Shown: positions 48,038 through 57,616 of the stretch, piece by piece
Numbering within the stretch: the stretch's first letter is position 1
Layout of the letters: each line of letters begins with the position of its first letter
Assembly (NCBI GenBank): GCA_903994455.1
Contig: CAJEXI010000005.1
Coordinates: 59,891-123,890 of the forward strand
From: an uncultured Chlorobiaceae bacterium
GTDB lineage: Bacteria > Bacteroidota > Chlorobiia > Chlorobiales > Chlorobiaceae
Direction: 5' to 3'
DNA: 64,000 bases
Notes under the pieces: generated by a model
Told to the model about the DNA's origin: nothing
The model's input: the letters and a program-made list of their open reading frames with translations, nothing else
Databases searched by the model: none
Program-made: the position numbers and the translations under genes

Positions 48038-48221
48038 ACCGACAAATGAGGTGGTGAAAAACAACCCGGAAAAGTTTCCTGAAGGCTATGTCCAGAAGCT
48101 TTATAAAAATGAATGGGACTCATTGATGTCGAAATTTGCGACTTCAATCAAAGGGGGATCGGTAAAATTGCCAAGTGCGATTATGATCGGCGACGTGTAC
48201 CCCACACCGAAAACAAAATGA
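48027..48221 (+). pseudogene. ORF6N-domain fragment, copy B
   Basis: Identical to 38670-38864. Confidence 0.6.
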
Positions 48222-48329
48222 AACCCGAGAGCCGAGCACCCTTGGGAAGCACAAAAAAACCTGAATTGACTACCCCGCCAGATACCTTTCATGGTATATT
48301 ATCGAAATACCAACAAGAGAAAAAATAAA

Positions 48330-49334
48330 ATGCCTTATTCTGTTGAAAACTGCCCCGAAGCTGACTGGCAGGCTCTCGACCAGCACATCATGGAACAATT
48401 GACTATCTTTGCACCTGACGAAATAAGATGGAAGCAAAAGACAGAGTTTTCATCACCCGCTGTCTCAGCAGGTTTCCAGTTGCAATATGGACATGCAAAC
48501 GGTCGACTATACCAGGGAGATTCTATCAAGTGGCTTGAGTCTCTTCCCTCGTCAAGCGTTGACCTCGTTTTTGCTGACCCCCCCTATAACATCAAAAAAG
48601 CCGAATGGGACAATTTTGAGAGTCAGGAGAAATATATTGAGTGGTCAATCAGGTGGATCGCTCAAGCCGCCCGCGTTTTAAAGCCTACCGGTTCTCTCTA
48701 TGTGTGCGGGTTCTCTGAAATATTGGCGGACATCAAACACCCGGCATCAAAGTATTTCAAGCATTGTCGCTGGCTGATCTGGCATTACAAAAACAAGGCT
48801 AATTTAGGAAACGAGTGGGGACGGTCGCATGAGAGCATCATCCATTTCCGTAAAACAGACGCTTGCAAACTAAACATTGACGATGTCCGCACTCCTTACG
48901 GAGCGCATACGCTCAAATATCCGTCGCACCCACAGGCAGAGACAAGCGCCTACGGTGGTAACGGAAACAAGCAGCGTGACAACTGGATACCAAACCCCAA
49001 GGGAGCAAAACCAAAAGATGTCATAGACATTCCAACCACCTGCAACGGCATGGGCGAGAAAACCCCCCACCCAACGCAAAAACCAGAAGAACTTTTGAGA
49101 AAATTTGTTCTTGCATCTTCCAACGAAGGTGATCTCGTCATTGACCCCTTTTCCGGGTCTGGCACCACGATAGTTGTTGCGGAGCAGCTCAAACGCCGCT
49201 GGATGGGTTGTGACATGAACATCCACTATAATCAATGGGCAATGGAACGGTTAAAAAACGTCAGGCGAATGACTAAAGACGAATGGATCACCCACGACAG
49301 GAAAACCGCCGCCAGGAGGGAATCCATACGATGA
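48330..49334 (+). CDS. Beta-class DNA adenine methyltransferase, copy B
   Basis: Identical protein to the enzyme at 38973 (ADPPY then DPFSGSGTT). Coupled to endonuclease copy B by ATGA. Confidence 0.88.
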   Translation: MPYSVENCPEADWQALDQHIMEQLTIFAPDEIRWKQKTEFSSPAVSAGFQLQYGHANGRLYQGDSIKWLESLPSSSVDLVFADPPYNIKKAEWDNFESQEKYIEWSIRWIAQAARVLKPTGSLYVCGFSEILADIKHPASKYFKHCRWLIWHYKNKANLGNEWGRSHESIIHFRKTDACKLNIDDVRTPYGAHTLKYPSHPQAETSAYGGNGNKQRDNWIPNPKGAKPKDVIDIPTTCNGMGEKTPHPTQKPEELLRKFVLASSNEGDLVIDPFSGSGTTIVVAEQLKRRWMGCDMNIHYNQWAMERLKNVRRMTKDEWITHDRKTAARRESIR

Positions 49335-50278
49335 ATATTTCAAAACTTGTAAGCAGAGCCGTCAACAAAGAGCTTTTCCTCACGGTAGAAAGCTACATCA
49401 CATTTTGCAATCGCTATCTGGAATATGTAGAGACAGGCCTGCAAGCCCGTATCATCTCCAGAAATGAAAACCACTATCAATTTTTCCAGTACCAAAAAGA
49501 TGGGCATTACAACATTACCCGCCCCATCAACACACAGCTCATGTACGACGCTGATAATTTTGAAACCGGCGCAAAGCAGTTTCTGGAAACACTTGAACAG
49601 ATAAAAAACGGAGAACGGCCATCAGACGAATGTAGAGAAAACATCAACCGCACCATCTATACTATCCAGCAATCAATCGGCGCAACACTCGACGCGTTAC
49701 CTGCCGGAAAATCAAACCAGGCCCGAAAAGTAAATGGCGATTTATTTGAGCGACTGATCCGTTTACTGATTGTTTCCCTTGACGTAGAGTGCGTATCAGG
49801 TGTCATGCAAGTTCCTGTAAAAGATGACGATGGAACAGAACTTTTTAAATCAGCCTATCAACATGATTTAATGATAAGCAAAACAGGAGAACTGAAAATC
49901 ATAGGTTCTGTTAAAACTTCCAGCAAAGACCGCATTGACAAGGTTTTCATGGACAAGTTTTTATACAACAGGCTCACCAACACAGATTTGTCACACATCG
50001 CCATTTTTCTCAATGATGTACAGCGTAAAAAGACAAAAAAAGAGCATGAGTACTGTATTTCAGCAACATTTCTGCCAGGACACTTCAAGGCATACACAAT
50101 CAAGCTCAATCCACTTGACGGTGTTTATTACTGCGACATCCGCCCCAATATGATGACGCACCCATTACTTTCCCGACACATAAAAACTATTGATCATTTT
50201 TTCTTCTCTGACCTTTGGACTCTTCTGGCCAGACAGGGGCAGAGCCTTGAGGAAATAGCCATCAAACCAGAAGAATAA
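49331..50278 (+). CDS. Probable type II restriction endonuclease, copy B
   Basis: Identical to 39974-40921. Two identical complete R-M pairs thus exist 9.4 kb apart. Confidence 0.72.
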   Translation: MNISKLVSRAVNKELFLTVESYITFCNRYLEYVETGLQARIISRNENHYQFFQYQKDGHYNITRPINTQLMYDADNFETGAKQFLETLEQIKNGERPSDECRENINRTIYTIQQSIGATLDALPAGKSNQARKVNGDLFERLIRLLIVSLDVECVSGVMQVPVKDDDGTELFKSAYQHDLMISKTGELKIIGSVKTSSKDRIDKVFMDKFLYNRLTNTDLSHIAIFLNDVQRKKTKKEHEYCISATFLPGHFKAYTIKLNPLDGVYYCDIRPNMMTHPLLSRHIKTIDHFFFSDLWTLLARQGQSLEEIAIKPEE

Positions 50279-50346
50279 TACAATAATCACAGACACATTT
50301 TATGTTTTCAAATGGCAGAAAAACTGAAATTGTATTCTTGGTTGAA

Positions 50347-50393
50347 TGGCAAGTTTAGCAAAAACGACGTTCCGAAAGCCAACGCCAGGCAGT
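50347..50393 (+). pseudogene. Tiny methylase scar, copy B
   Basis: Identical to 40990-41036. Confidence 0.55.
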
Positions 50394-50402
50394 TTCACGC
50401 CA

Positions 50403-50421
50403 TTTGAAATTTGCGTATCAT
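50403..50421 (+). repeat. Module-boundary motif, copy 6
   Basis: TTTGAAATTTGCGTATCAT, duplicate of 41046. Confidence 0.85.
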
Positions 50422-50459
50422 TCATCAGGATTACCAAGCAATGAATCCAGGACAAGACC

Positions 50460-50678
50460 ATGAGAACTGTGACACTGAAAATTGATGAGAGCGTTGACGA
50501 ACAATTCAGCTTGTTCCTTGCGCACTTCTCATCAAGCGAGATACAAATACTGAAGAAATCTGAGTATATGAGCGACGATAAATATCTCAGAAGCATCAAC
50601 GGCATGGTTCAAAGCCTTCATGATGCTAAAAGAGAACCTCTGGAAAAAGGGGTGACACTCGATAGACTGGAGTGGTGA
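50460..50678 (+). CDS. Small antitoxin-like protein, copy B
   Basis: Identical to 41103-41321. Confidence 0.65.
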   Translation: MRTVTLKIDESVDEQFSLFLAHFSSSEIQILKKSEYMSDDKYLRSINGMVQSLHDAKREPLEKGVTLDRLEW

Positions 50679-50717
50679 TGTACACCGAAGCCCTTTACCC
50701 GATAACAAAGCAGCCCC

Positions 50718-50978
50718 ATGACAGACACAACGCATGGCATCAGCACTTTCCGCGTTGAAGTGACAAATATTTCTCCTTATGGCTTTTGGATTCTCGTCGG
50801 GGATGAAGAGCTGTTTTTGCCATACACTGAATTTCCCTGGTTCAAAGAGGCTCCCGTTGGCAAAATCTGCAAGGTAGAACTTCATCACCCGGAGCATTTG
50901 TATTGGCCATCTTTGGATATTGACCTTTCCATTGAGTCAATTCGTAAGCCTGATGTCTTTCCGCTTGTCAGCCAATGA
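50718..50978 (+). CDS. DUF2442 protein, copy B
   Basis: Identical to 41361-41621. Confidence 0.85.
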   Translation: MTDTTHGISTFRVEVTNISPYGFWILVGDEELFLPYTEFPWFKEAPVGKICKVELHHPEHLYWPSLDIDLSIESIRKPDVFPLVSQ

Positions 50979-51091
50979 AAAACCGTTATGCTCTATTTCA
51001 AGAGATCGTTGGCTTGTTGTCCCGGAGGGGAAGATGCAAAGATATAAAGCGTGGTCAGCATCAGATCATACCAACATCAGAGCTCTGTTAA
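50975..51091 (+). CDS. 38-residue overlapping ORF, copy B
   Basis: Identical to 41618-41734. Confidence 0.35.
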   Translation: MKNRYALFQEIVGLLSRRGRCKDIKRGQHQIIPTSELC

Positions 51092-51138
51092 TATTGTTAT
51101 AACCTTAGCATTAACTCTAATTAATATATTGAATTATC

Positions 51139-51321
51139 ATGGAAACAGTAAAAGAAAAAATAGTAGAAATCGTTCACTCTCAACCTGAAGATTCGAGCTA
51201 TGATGAAATTATAAGGGAAATTGTGTTTGAACGGATGGTAGCCAAAGGATTACAGGATTCAAGGAAAGGAAATTTGATTTCTAATGAAACAATGGAACAT
51301 CGAATTAAAACATGGCAGTAA
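51139..51321 (+). CDS. RelB-like antitoxin, copy B
   Basis: Identical to 41782-41964. Confidence 0.75.
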   Translation: METVKEKIVEIVHSQPEDSSYDEIIREIVFERMVAKGLQDSRKGNLISNETMEHRIKTWQ

Positions 51322-51605
51322 TAAGATGGACAATAGAATCGGAGATGTGGTTAAGAGATATCCATGAATATATTTCCCAAGACAACCCATCTGCTGGTGC
51401 AAGAGTCGTGAAATCAATCTACGATAAAGTTCAGATTTTAAGAGACCTGCCTGAAATCGGATACAGATACAGGACTGAAGAAGAGGGTGAAATACAAATT
51501 TTACTGTATGGTCACTATCGAATTGCATACCTGATAAGGGAGACTGAGCAAATTGATATCTTGGGTGTTTTTCACGGATCACTGGATATTGAAAGTTATC
51601 TGTAA
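51312..51605 (+). CDS. ParE/RelE-family toxin, copy B
   Basis: Identical to 41955-42248. Confidence 0.88.
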   Translation: MAVIRWTIESEMWLRDIHEYISQDNPSAGARVVKSIYDKVQILRDLPEIGYRYRTEEEGEIQILLYGHYRIAYLIRETEQIDILGVFHGSLDIESYL

Positions 51606-51626
51606 CTTGAACGCAAGGAGAACCGC

Positions 51627-51824
51627 ATGAACACAGACGCGACATATAACCCACAACTGCAGGATGACAGTGAAGAGGCTGAAAAGCATCTCGCCCTTTT
51701 AATCCATCAAGCAGGAGAAGACGCAAGAGTTCACACAAAAAAAATTCTGGACGCACATTTCAAAAAAATTAACGACATGATTGCCGAGGCAGTTTTATCT
51801 CAAAAAAAATCCCTCCCTTCATGA
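51627..51824 (+). CDS. Small partner of zeta toxin, copy B
   Basis: Identical to 42270-42467. Confidence 0.65.
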   Translation: MNTDATYNPQLQDDSEEAEKHLALLIHQAGEDARVHTKKILDAHFKKINDMIAEAVLSQKKSLPS

Positions 51825-52432
51825 CAGATGCTCAAAAACCAAGATTGATTGTGGTAGCAGGGCCAAATGGTTCAGGCAAAACCACCATTACCGAAAAACT
51901 GCTCCGACATGAATGGATGGAAGATTGTCAATACATCAATCCCGATCTGATTGCACAGCAAGAGTTTGGAGACTGGAACTCCCCTGCTGCTGTGATTCAG
52001 GCAGCCAACAAGGCAAAGGCCACCAGGGACTATTGCTTGGCTCATAACATCAGCATCGCCTTTGAAACGGTATTCTCTACCCAGGAAAAGCTGGAGTTTC
52101 TCAAACGGGCAAAAGATGCCGGATTTTTTATTCGTTTCTTCTTCGTGTGTACCAATGACCCTTCAATCAATGCTCAGCGAGTAGCCAAACGTGTTATGGG
52201 AGGTGGACATGATGTTCCTATTCCTAAAATCATTGACCGATATTACAGATCTATTTCGAATGCTCTTCAAGCCATGAAATTGGCTGATCGCGCCTATTTC
52301 TATGATAACACTGAAATAAATACAGATCCTCAGCTTCTGTTCAGAGTAAACGAAGGTGAAATTGAAAAAACATATTCTGATATCTCCCCATGGGTAAAAA
52401 TTATCTACGATTCCCTGGAAAAAGAAAAATAA
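51821..52432 (+). CDS. Zeta-type toxin kinase, copy B
   Basis: 203 residues with the same P-loop. It differs from copy A only near the C-terminus (FRVNEGE for FRVKEGE, WVKI for WAEI, final EKEK for EKEE), where the identical block ends. Confidence 0.88.
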   Translation: MTDAQKPRLIVVAGPNGSGKTTITEKLLRHEWMEDCQYINPDLIAQQEFGDWNSPAAVIQAANKAKATRDYCLAHNISIAFETVFSTQEKLEFLKRAKDAGFFIRFFFVCTNDPSINAQRVAKRVMGGGHDVPIPKIIDRYYRSISNALQAMKLADRAYFYDNTEINTDPQLLFRVNEGEIEKTYSDISPWVKIIYDSLEKEK

Positions 52433-52498
52433 GCTACCTCGACAAAAAGAATTGTAAGAGTCCGGTTATGACGATGACCTCTTGAAACACGGGCAAAG

Positions 52499-52926
52499 TT
52501 GCCATCACCCATTGAACGGGTCAACAAACGAAAGCTTCGTGCAAAGGATTCTGTCAACACCGTATGGTGGTTTGGCAAAACAAACTTTCCGAAAGCCGAT
52601 GTCAGGAAGGTACTGACTCCCTCTTCTGATCGTATGAAAAAATTGATTGAAGACCCGGAGAGTTTCTACACACCCAAAAAACGCCCATCAGGCCATGACA
52701 TCAGTGACGCGTTTGGCAAGGATAACGGTGGAGCAATTCCTTCCAACCTTCTCTCGATACCGAATACCGAGAGCAATTCGAGCTATCTGCGGATATGCAA
52801 GGAACTCGGCATTGAACGCCATCCGGCAAGATTCCCTTCAGAACTCCCTGCGTTTTTTATCAAGATGCTGACCGACGAAGACGATGTTGTGCTCGTCATT
52901 TTTGGAGGTTCAAACACCACCGGCTT
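52499..52926 (+). pseudogene. N4-cytosine methylase, internal fragment
   Basis: Starts at codon L124 exactly like the fragment at 43141 and breaks off after SNTTGF of motif I. The motif I aspartate is changed (VVLVIFGG instead of VVLDIFGG). The frame then runs antisense through a truncated vapC until 53008. Confidence 0.9.
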
Positions 52927-53103
52927 CAGGCGAACACCGACTGCTGCGATTTCGGCTAACCAATGGCAAGGCTGTCGGACAGCTATTGTGCCTGCCCGTA
53001 AAGCATAGAGCAGCACCAAAGCTTCCGCAACGTTTTGTTCGTCAGGATTTTCGGGAATCAGCCATTTGATAATCACACTCGCTTCCAATACAAACAGGTT
53101 CAT
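52927..53103 (-). pseudogene. VapC toxin truncated by methylase fragment
   Basis: About 59 N-terminal residues (NLFVLEASVIIKWLIPENPD, then ALRAGTIAVRQPCHWLAEIA) of a PIN toxin; the remainder was replaced by the methylase fragment on the opposite strand. The later acidic residues are lost, so it should be inactive. Confidence 0.8.
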
Positions 53104-53330
53104 GGCCGTCCCGCTAAGCGAGCTGCCTGAATTTCCTCTGCACAGACCGGTTTTGTTGTAGCCCGCCGAGCTAAAAGCCTGTCGACGGCCCTGGCACGGC
53201 GATGCACGGTTTCCTGTTCAAGGGCTTCTTGCAAGAGTCGAGCAAGAATTTCTTCGATTGTTTGGCCGACAAAGATACTCTCACAACGTTTTTTCAAATC
53301 GTCGGGTATGTCGATTGTCAGGATTGCCAT
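53100..53330 (-). CDS. VapB/FitA-like antitoxin
   Basis: 76 residues. ILTIDIPDDLKKRCESI is the ribbon-helix-helix-like start. It overlaps the truncated vapC by 4 bp. Now an orphan antitoxin. Confidence 0.75.
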   Translation of the reverse strand: MAILTIDIPDDLKKRCESIFVGQTIEEILARLLQEALEQETVHRRARAVDRLLARRATTKPVCAEEIQAARLAGRP

Positions 53331-53487
53331 TTCAGGTTGACTCCGTAATGAGTTGTTATTGACAAAAGTCTTATAGCGCTATTTCCTTTATGCCTTTTCT
53401 TACCTCCCGAAAAGTACAAAATTATTCTTGCACTCAAGCTCAAATTCCAGCAAAGTCGTTTGCATGAATCGCTCACCATTTATCGGC

Positions 53488-53535
53488 TACTGCGGTTTGG
53501 CAAAACCGACTTTTTGAAAGCAAACGCCAGGCAGT
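53488..53535 (+). pseudogene. Tiny methylase scar before boundary motif
   Basis: TTTGGCAAAACCGACTTTTT and GAAAGCAAACGCCAGG again resemble the WFSKTDFPKADVRK coding segment and lead into a boundary motif, like 40990. Confidence 0.55.
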
Positions 53536-53544
53536 TTTACACTG

Positions 53545-53563
53545 TTTGAAATTTGCGTATTAT
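53545..53563 (+). repeat. Module-boundary motif, copy 7
   Basis: TTTGAAATTTGCGTATTAT, directly followed by the 3' end of a PIN-toxin scar; 249 bp before the AbiE pair. Confidence 0.85.
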
Positions 53564-53566
53564 TCA

Positions 53567-53665
53567 TCAGGTTTCTCCGAAAATAATTCTAATAGGCGTA
53601 ATCATTTCCGGCGTTGGCAGGATCAATTGGCCATTTATCACACGAATATGATGCGTTTGTTGGCA
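53567..53665 (-). pseudogene. PIN toxin 3'-end scar
   Basis: Minus-strand THHIRVINGQLILPTPEMIT then PIRIIFGET is a diverged version of the toxin C-terminus at 59280. Confidence 0.7.
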
Positions 53666-53725
53666 TCCACCAAATGATTGCAGTTCCAAAATTATCACAG
53701 ACAAACATAAAAATGAATAATCAAG

Positions 53726-53758
53726 TATAAGACAGTAAACCACTTTTACTGTCTTATA
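53726..53758. promoter_or_regulatory. Perfect 14-bp inverted repeat upstream of AbiE pair
   Basis: TATAAGACAGTAAA (53726-53739) and TTTACTGTCTTATA (53745-53758) are perfect reverse complements with a 5-nt spacer, ending 53 bp before the antitoxin start. AbiEi antitoxins are known to autorepress through inverted repeats upstream of their operon, so this is a strong operator candidate. Confidence 0.75.
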
Positions 53759-53811
53759 TTTGAAAACGAATATGTACATTTAATTACTTTTTCATGAAGT
53801 AGATAGCGACC

Positions 53812-54564
53812 GTGCCAAAAGATTTGATTATAGAACGGCTACAACAGCGGTTTTCCCGTCATCCCCACATTACCCGTGAGGAGTTGCTGGGCTTTTACAG
53901 GTCGTTTGAACCTGATTTGAAAGACTCAACCTTTACGTGGCGGCTCTCTTCACTTAAAGAAAAAAACCTGTTGATGCCTGTCAGAAAAGGTGTTTACTCA
54001 CTCTCTCCGAAACCTCAGTTTCACCCGCAGGTTGAGCCAAAACTACGCGCAATAGCCATAAAACTCACGAAGCAATTTCCTGCCGCACGGATTTGCGTGT
54101 GGAGCACCCAATGGCTGAATGACTGGATGATTCACCAACCTGGTCGATTCTTGCTGTTGGTTGAGGCTGAAGCGGCGGCAACAGAGTCGGTGTTCTATTT
54201 TCTGAAGGATGAGCACTATAAAAACCTGTTTTTAACTCCTGATGAAAAAACCATCGAGCGTTACATCTTTGAAGAGAGAGAGTCCATCATTGTTAAATCT
54301 CTCATAACCAAAGCGCCCATTGACAAGGCAAAGAAAATAGCCACGCCGTCACTTGAAAAAATATTGGTCGACCTCTTTGTGGACCAAATACTCTTCCGCA
54401 CTTTTCAAGGGAGTGAACTGCAGCATATTTACAACACGCTCTACAGCAAGTACGCCCTCAACATCACACGAATGACTGCTTACGCCAAACGCAGAACCAA
54501 AGACGAGGAGCTGATCGATTTTATGACCAAAAACACACTTTTTTCAGAGTTATTCATCAGATGA
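53812..54564 (+). CDS. AbiEi-type antitoxin (winged-helix, DUF6577-like)
   Basis: 250 residues from a GTG start. An N-terminal winged helix (ITREELLGFYRSFEPDLKDS, WRLSSLKEKNLLMPVRKGVY) is followed by an antitoxin-like domain. It overlaps the nucleotidyltransferase toxin by 4 bp, as in type IV AbiE systems. It likely represses its own promoter at the inverted repeat upstream. Confidence 0.78.
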   Translation: MPKDLIIERLQQRFSRHPHITREELLGFYRSFEPDLKDSTFTWRLSSLKEKNLLMPVRKGVYSLSPKPQFHPQVEPKLRAIAIKLTKQFPAARICVWSTQWLNDWMIHQPGRFLLLVEAEAAATESVFYFLKDEHYKNLFLTPDEKTIERYIFEERESIIVKSLITKAPIDKAKKIATPSLEKILVDLFVDQILFRTFQGSELQHIYNTLYSKYALNITRMTAYAKRRTKDEELIDFMTKNTLFSELFIR

Positions 54565-55658
54565 TTTTGCCCGCATCGTATGCTCCAGAGTGGATCAGGG
54601 AAAAAAGAAACGCTTACCCCAAAAATCCACCAAACCCAACCATCATGGAGAAGGTGATCTATGCTCTGTCTCTGGTTGAGCAGTTGGCGCAAACTGACCT
54701 CTCGTTTACCTTCAAAGGCGGGACAAGCCTTTTGCTTATTTTGCCCGAGCCAAAAAGGTTCTCGATTGATGTGGATATTGTTACCACCAAAAGCAGGGAA
54801 ACCATCGAAGCGGTTTTAACAGGCATTTGCACAGGAAGCATCTTCAGCAAATTTGAACTGGACGAAGGGAGAAGCTATCAACCCGGCATACCGAAAGCTC
54901 ACTACAAGCTCACATTCTTTTCGCAATGGGACAAGAAAGAGCAATGGATCTTGCTGGATATCCTGTTTGAAGAGCATGGTTATCCGGCCCTGGTGCAAGC
55001 CCCGATTCTCAACGAGTGGATTCAAACAGACAAGAGACTGGTTACCGTTCAAATACCTTCAGCGGATTCCATCTCAGGTGATAAGCTCACCGCTTATGCA
55101 CCCAACACCGTAGGTATTCGATTCAGGGTTGAACATGCCAATGGTGGCGTTACCGAAAAACAAATGGAGGTGATGAAGCAACTTTTTGATATTGGCATAT
55201 TGTTCGACAGAATAACCAACCTCGATCATCTCAGGCAATCCTTTACCACAACAGCACAAAAAGAGATTGCTTACAGGGGTGAGAAACACATCACTATCGA
55301 AGCGGTGCTGAACGACATTATCAACACCTCACTGATGATTGGCTCACTGGGCAAGTTCTGTGATCCGAATGGAGAGTTTCAGCACATCTCAAAAGGTATG
55401 ACGCAATTAAAATCGTACATCTACAATGGGGCATTCCGTCTTGATGATGCGGTAGTAGCATCTTCAAAAGCTGCTTATCTGGCCGCTATCATCCTGACAG
55501 GTTATGAGGGCGACATCAAACGGTGGCAGTCCAACGATGATATTACGAAGTACACCATAGCTTCCATAGAATATCAGTTTCTCAATAGACGAAGAAACAT
55601 ACCTGGAGCACCGTTGTTCTATTGGCATCAGGCGTTGAGCTTGTCAGGGAAATTATAG
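54561..55658 (+). CDS. AbiEii-type nucleotidyltransferase toxin
   Basis: 365 residues. FTFKGGTSLLLI (GGTS 53-56) and RFSIDVDIV (D70, D72) are the catalytic motifs of the DNA-polymerase-beta-like AbiEii/AbiGii toxins; the rest (SGDKLTAYAP and a helical C-terminus) fits the family. The gene is complete. Confidence 0.88.
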   Translation: MILPASYAPEWIREKRNAYPKNPPNPTIMEKVIYALSLVEQLAQTDLSFTFKGGTSLLLILPEPKRFSIDVDIVTTKSRETIEAVLTGICTGSIFSKFELDEGRSYQPGIPKAHYKLTFFSQWDKKEQWILLDILFEEHGYPALVQAPILNEWIQTDKRLVTVQIPSADSISGDKLTAYAPNTVGIRFRVEHANGGVTEKQMEVMKQLFDIGILFDRITNLDHLRQSFTTTAQKEIAYRGEKHITIEAVLNDIINTSLMIGSLGKFCDPNGEFQHISKGMTQLKSYIYNGAFRLDDAVVASSKAAYLAAIILTGYEGDIKRWQSNDDITKYTIASIEYQFLNRRRNIPGAPLFYWHQALSLSGKL

Positions 55659-55701
55659 CCCTCAAACCAGCCAGTTTTTTTATCGGAGACTTGACAAGTA
55701 G

Positions 55702-57361
55702 CTTCAGGATGCCATCTACCAGATCGAACATGTGCAGGGCGTTGTAAAAGCAATTGACGAGAACTCCCGCCAGTTGGCTGAAGCGTTGATTGACGGCACC
55801 AAGATCGTCATCACAACCCTGCAGAAATTTCCCTTTATCCTGCGGGGACTGCTGCACATCGCCGGTGCGGATAACCCTGACAAGCCGGATGAAGCGGCCA
55901 TTACAAAAACCCAGGAGTGGCAGGAGGCCATTGCCGCACGCCGGTACGCCGTGATTGTTGATGAGGCGCACTCAAGCCAGACGGGTGAAACTGCCCGTGA
56001 GCTGAAACGCATTCTTGGCGCAGGCACTGAACAGGGTTCCGAAGAGAGCGACATCGACTGGGAGGATGGTCTGAACAAGGTGATGGAATCACGCGGCAAG
56101 CAGAAAAATCTGAGCTTTTTTGCCTTCACCGCCACCTCGAAAGGAAAAACCCTTGAGCTGTTTGGCCATAAGAGTGACAACGGAAAGCCGGAAGCTTTTC
56201 ATACCTATTCGATGAAACAGGATATTGACGAGGGGTTCATTCTTGATGTGCTTCAGCGTTATACCACCTATAAAACCTATTTCAGACTGGTCAAAAGCGT
56301 TGAAGAGGATCCCGCCATGCCGAACAAAAAAGCGCGGAAAAAACTGGCCAAGTTCATGGCGCTCCATCCCCATGATATCGAACAGAAAACGGAGATTATG
56401 GTGGAGCATTTCCGGGCGCATGTAAAGCACAAGCTCGGCGGTTGGGCAAAGGCGATGGTGGTGACCGGTTCCCGCTTGCACGCCGTGCGCTACATGCTGG
56501 CTTTTCAGCGATACATTGAGCAGAACCACTATGCCGATATCCGTCCGCTGGTGGCCTTCAGCGGCACCGTCAGAGACCCTGCGTCAGGAGATGAATACAC
56601 CGAGCCATCGATGAATATTGATGTGGTAACGGGAAAGCATATCGGGGAGTCACAGTTGCCCGACAAGTTCGACTCATCAGATTATCAGCTTTTGCTGGTC
56701 GCCAACAAATATCAGACCGGCTTTGACCAGCCGCTGCTGTGCGCCATGTATGTTGACAAGCGGCTTGACGGTGTTCAGGCGGTTCAAACCCTCTCCCGAC
56801 TCAACCGTAACAGTGCGGGGAAAGAGGAGCCCTTTGTGCTCGACTTTGTTAATGAAGCGGAGGATATCTACAAGGCCTTTAAGCCCTACTACAACGTTAC
56901 AACCCTCGAAGAACCATCCGACCCCAACCGTCTTGAAAAACTCAAGCATGAGTTGAATGCTCTACAGGTCTATTTATGGTCGGAAGTGGCCGGATTCTGT
57001 CAGGTGTTTTACCTGCCTCACCACAGGCAAAACAAAGGATGAAGAGAAGCCTCTCTCCGAGATTATTCAGGCGCTGAACGAACGATTCGGCACCGACTTC
57101 ACCGACGAAGACCGCCTCTTCTTCGATCAGATCATGGAAAAAACCTCAAAGGACGAGCGGGTCATACAAACAGCCATGGCCAACCCGCTCGACAAGTTTG
57201 AGCTTGGTATCAAAACCATTATTGAGTCACTGATGATGCAGCGAATGGCCGAAAACGATGGCATCGTCACACGGTATATGGACGATTCGAGCTTCCAGAA
57301 AACGATATACCCGATACTGGCAAAGGAGATCTACAGGAGTATTCTGGAGAGGCAGGAGTGA
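55702..57361 (+). pseudogene. hsdR: hsdR (type I restriction motor) remnant
   Basis: Homology begins LQDAIYQIEHVQGVVKAIDE without any start; the N-terminal nuclease domain and helicase motif I are missing. Motif II VDEAHSSQTG, motif III FTATSKGKT, and the later KYQTGFDQPLLC and LSRLNRN are present. A frameshift/deletion near 57000 splits off the last 115 residues (EKPLSEIIQALNERF to SILERQE). Confidence 0.88.
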
Positions 57362-57371
57362 GGATGGGGTA

Positions 57372-57396
57372 ACTCTTCGAGACTTTCGAAGAGTTC
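57372..57396 (+). terminator. Inverted repeat after hsdR remnant
   Basis: AACTCTTCGA and TCGAAGAGTT are perfect 10-bp arms with a 5-nt loop, 11 bp after the stop. No T-run follows. A diverged version follows the hsdR scars at 38564 and 47921. Confidence 0.5.
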
Positions 57397-57419
57397 AGTG
57401 TGGTGTTTCGAAGTGGTGA

Positions 57420-57607
57420 CGGCACTCTTAATCCATCAAGCAGAAGACACAAGAATTCGCAAAAAAAAATCTGGACAAACATTTCAAAAAACTTAACGAC
57501 ATGATTGCCGAGGCGGTTTTATCTCAAAAAAATCCCTCCCAGCATGATAGATGCTCAAAAACCGGGATTGATTGTGGTAGCAGGGCCAAATGGTTCAGGC
57601 AAAACCG
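57420..57607 (+). pseudogene. Zeta toxin-antitoxin 5' remnant
   Basis: The end of the zeta partner gene (ACTCTTAATCCATCAAGCAG region, frameshifted) and the first 22 codons of zeta (IDAQKPGLIVVAGPNGSGKT) match 42335-42527, then break off after the P-loop. Confidence 0.85.
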
Positions 57608-57616
57608 ATTATCAGC

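Larger units (their letters stand above)
47205..52320. repeat. 5.1-kb direct repeat, copy B
   Basis: Second copy of 37848-42963, same orientation, offset 9,357 bp. Confidence 0.9.
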
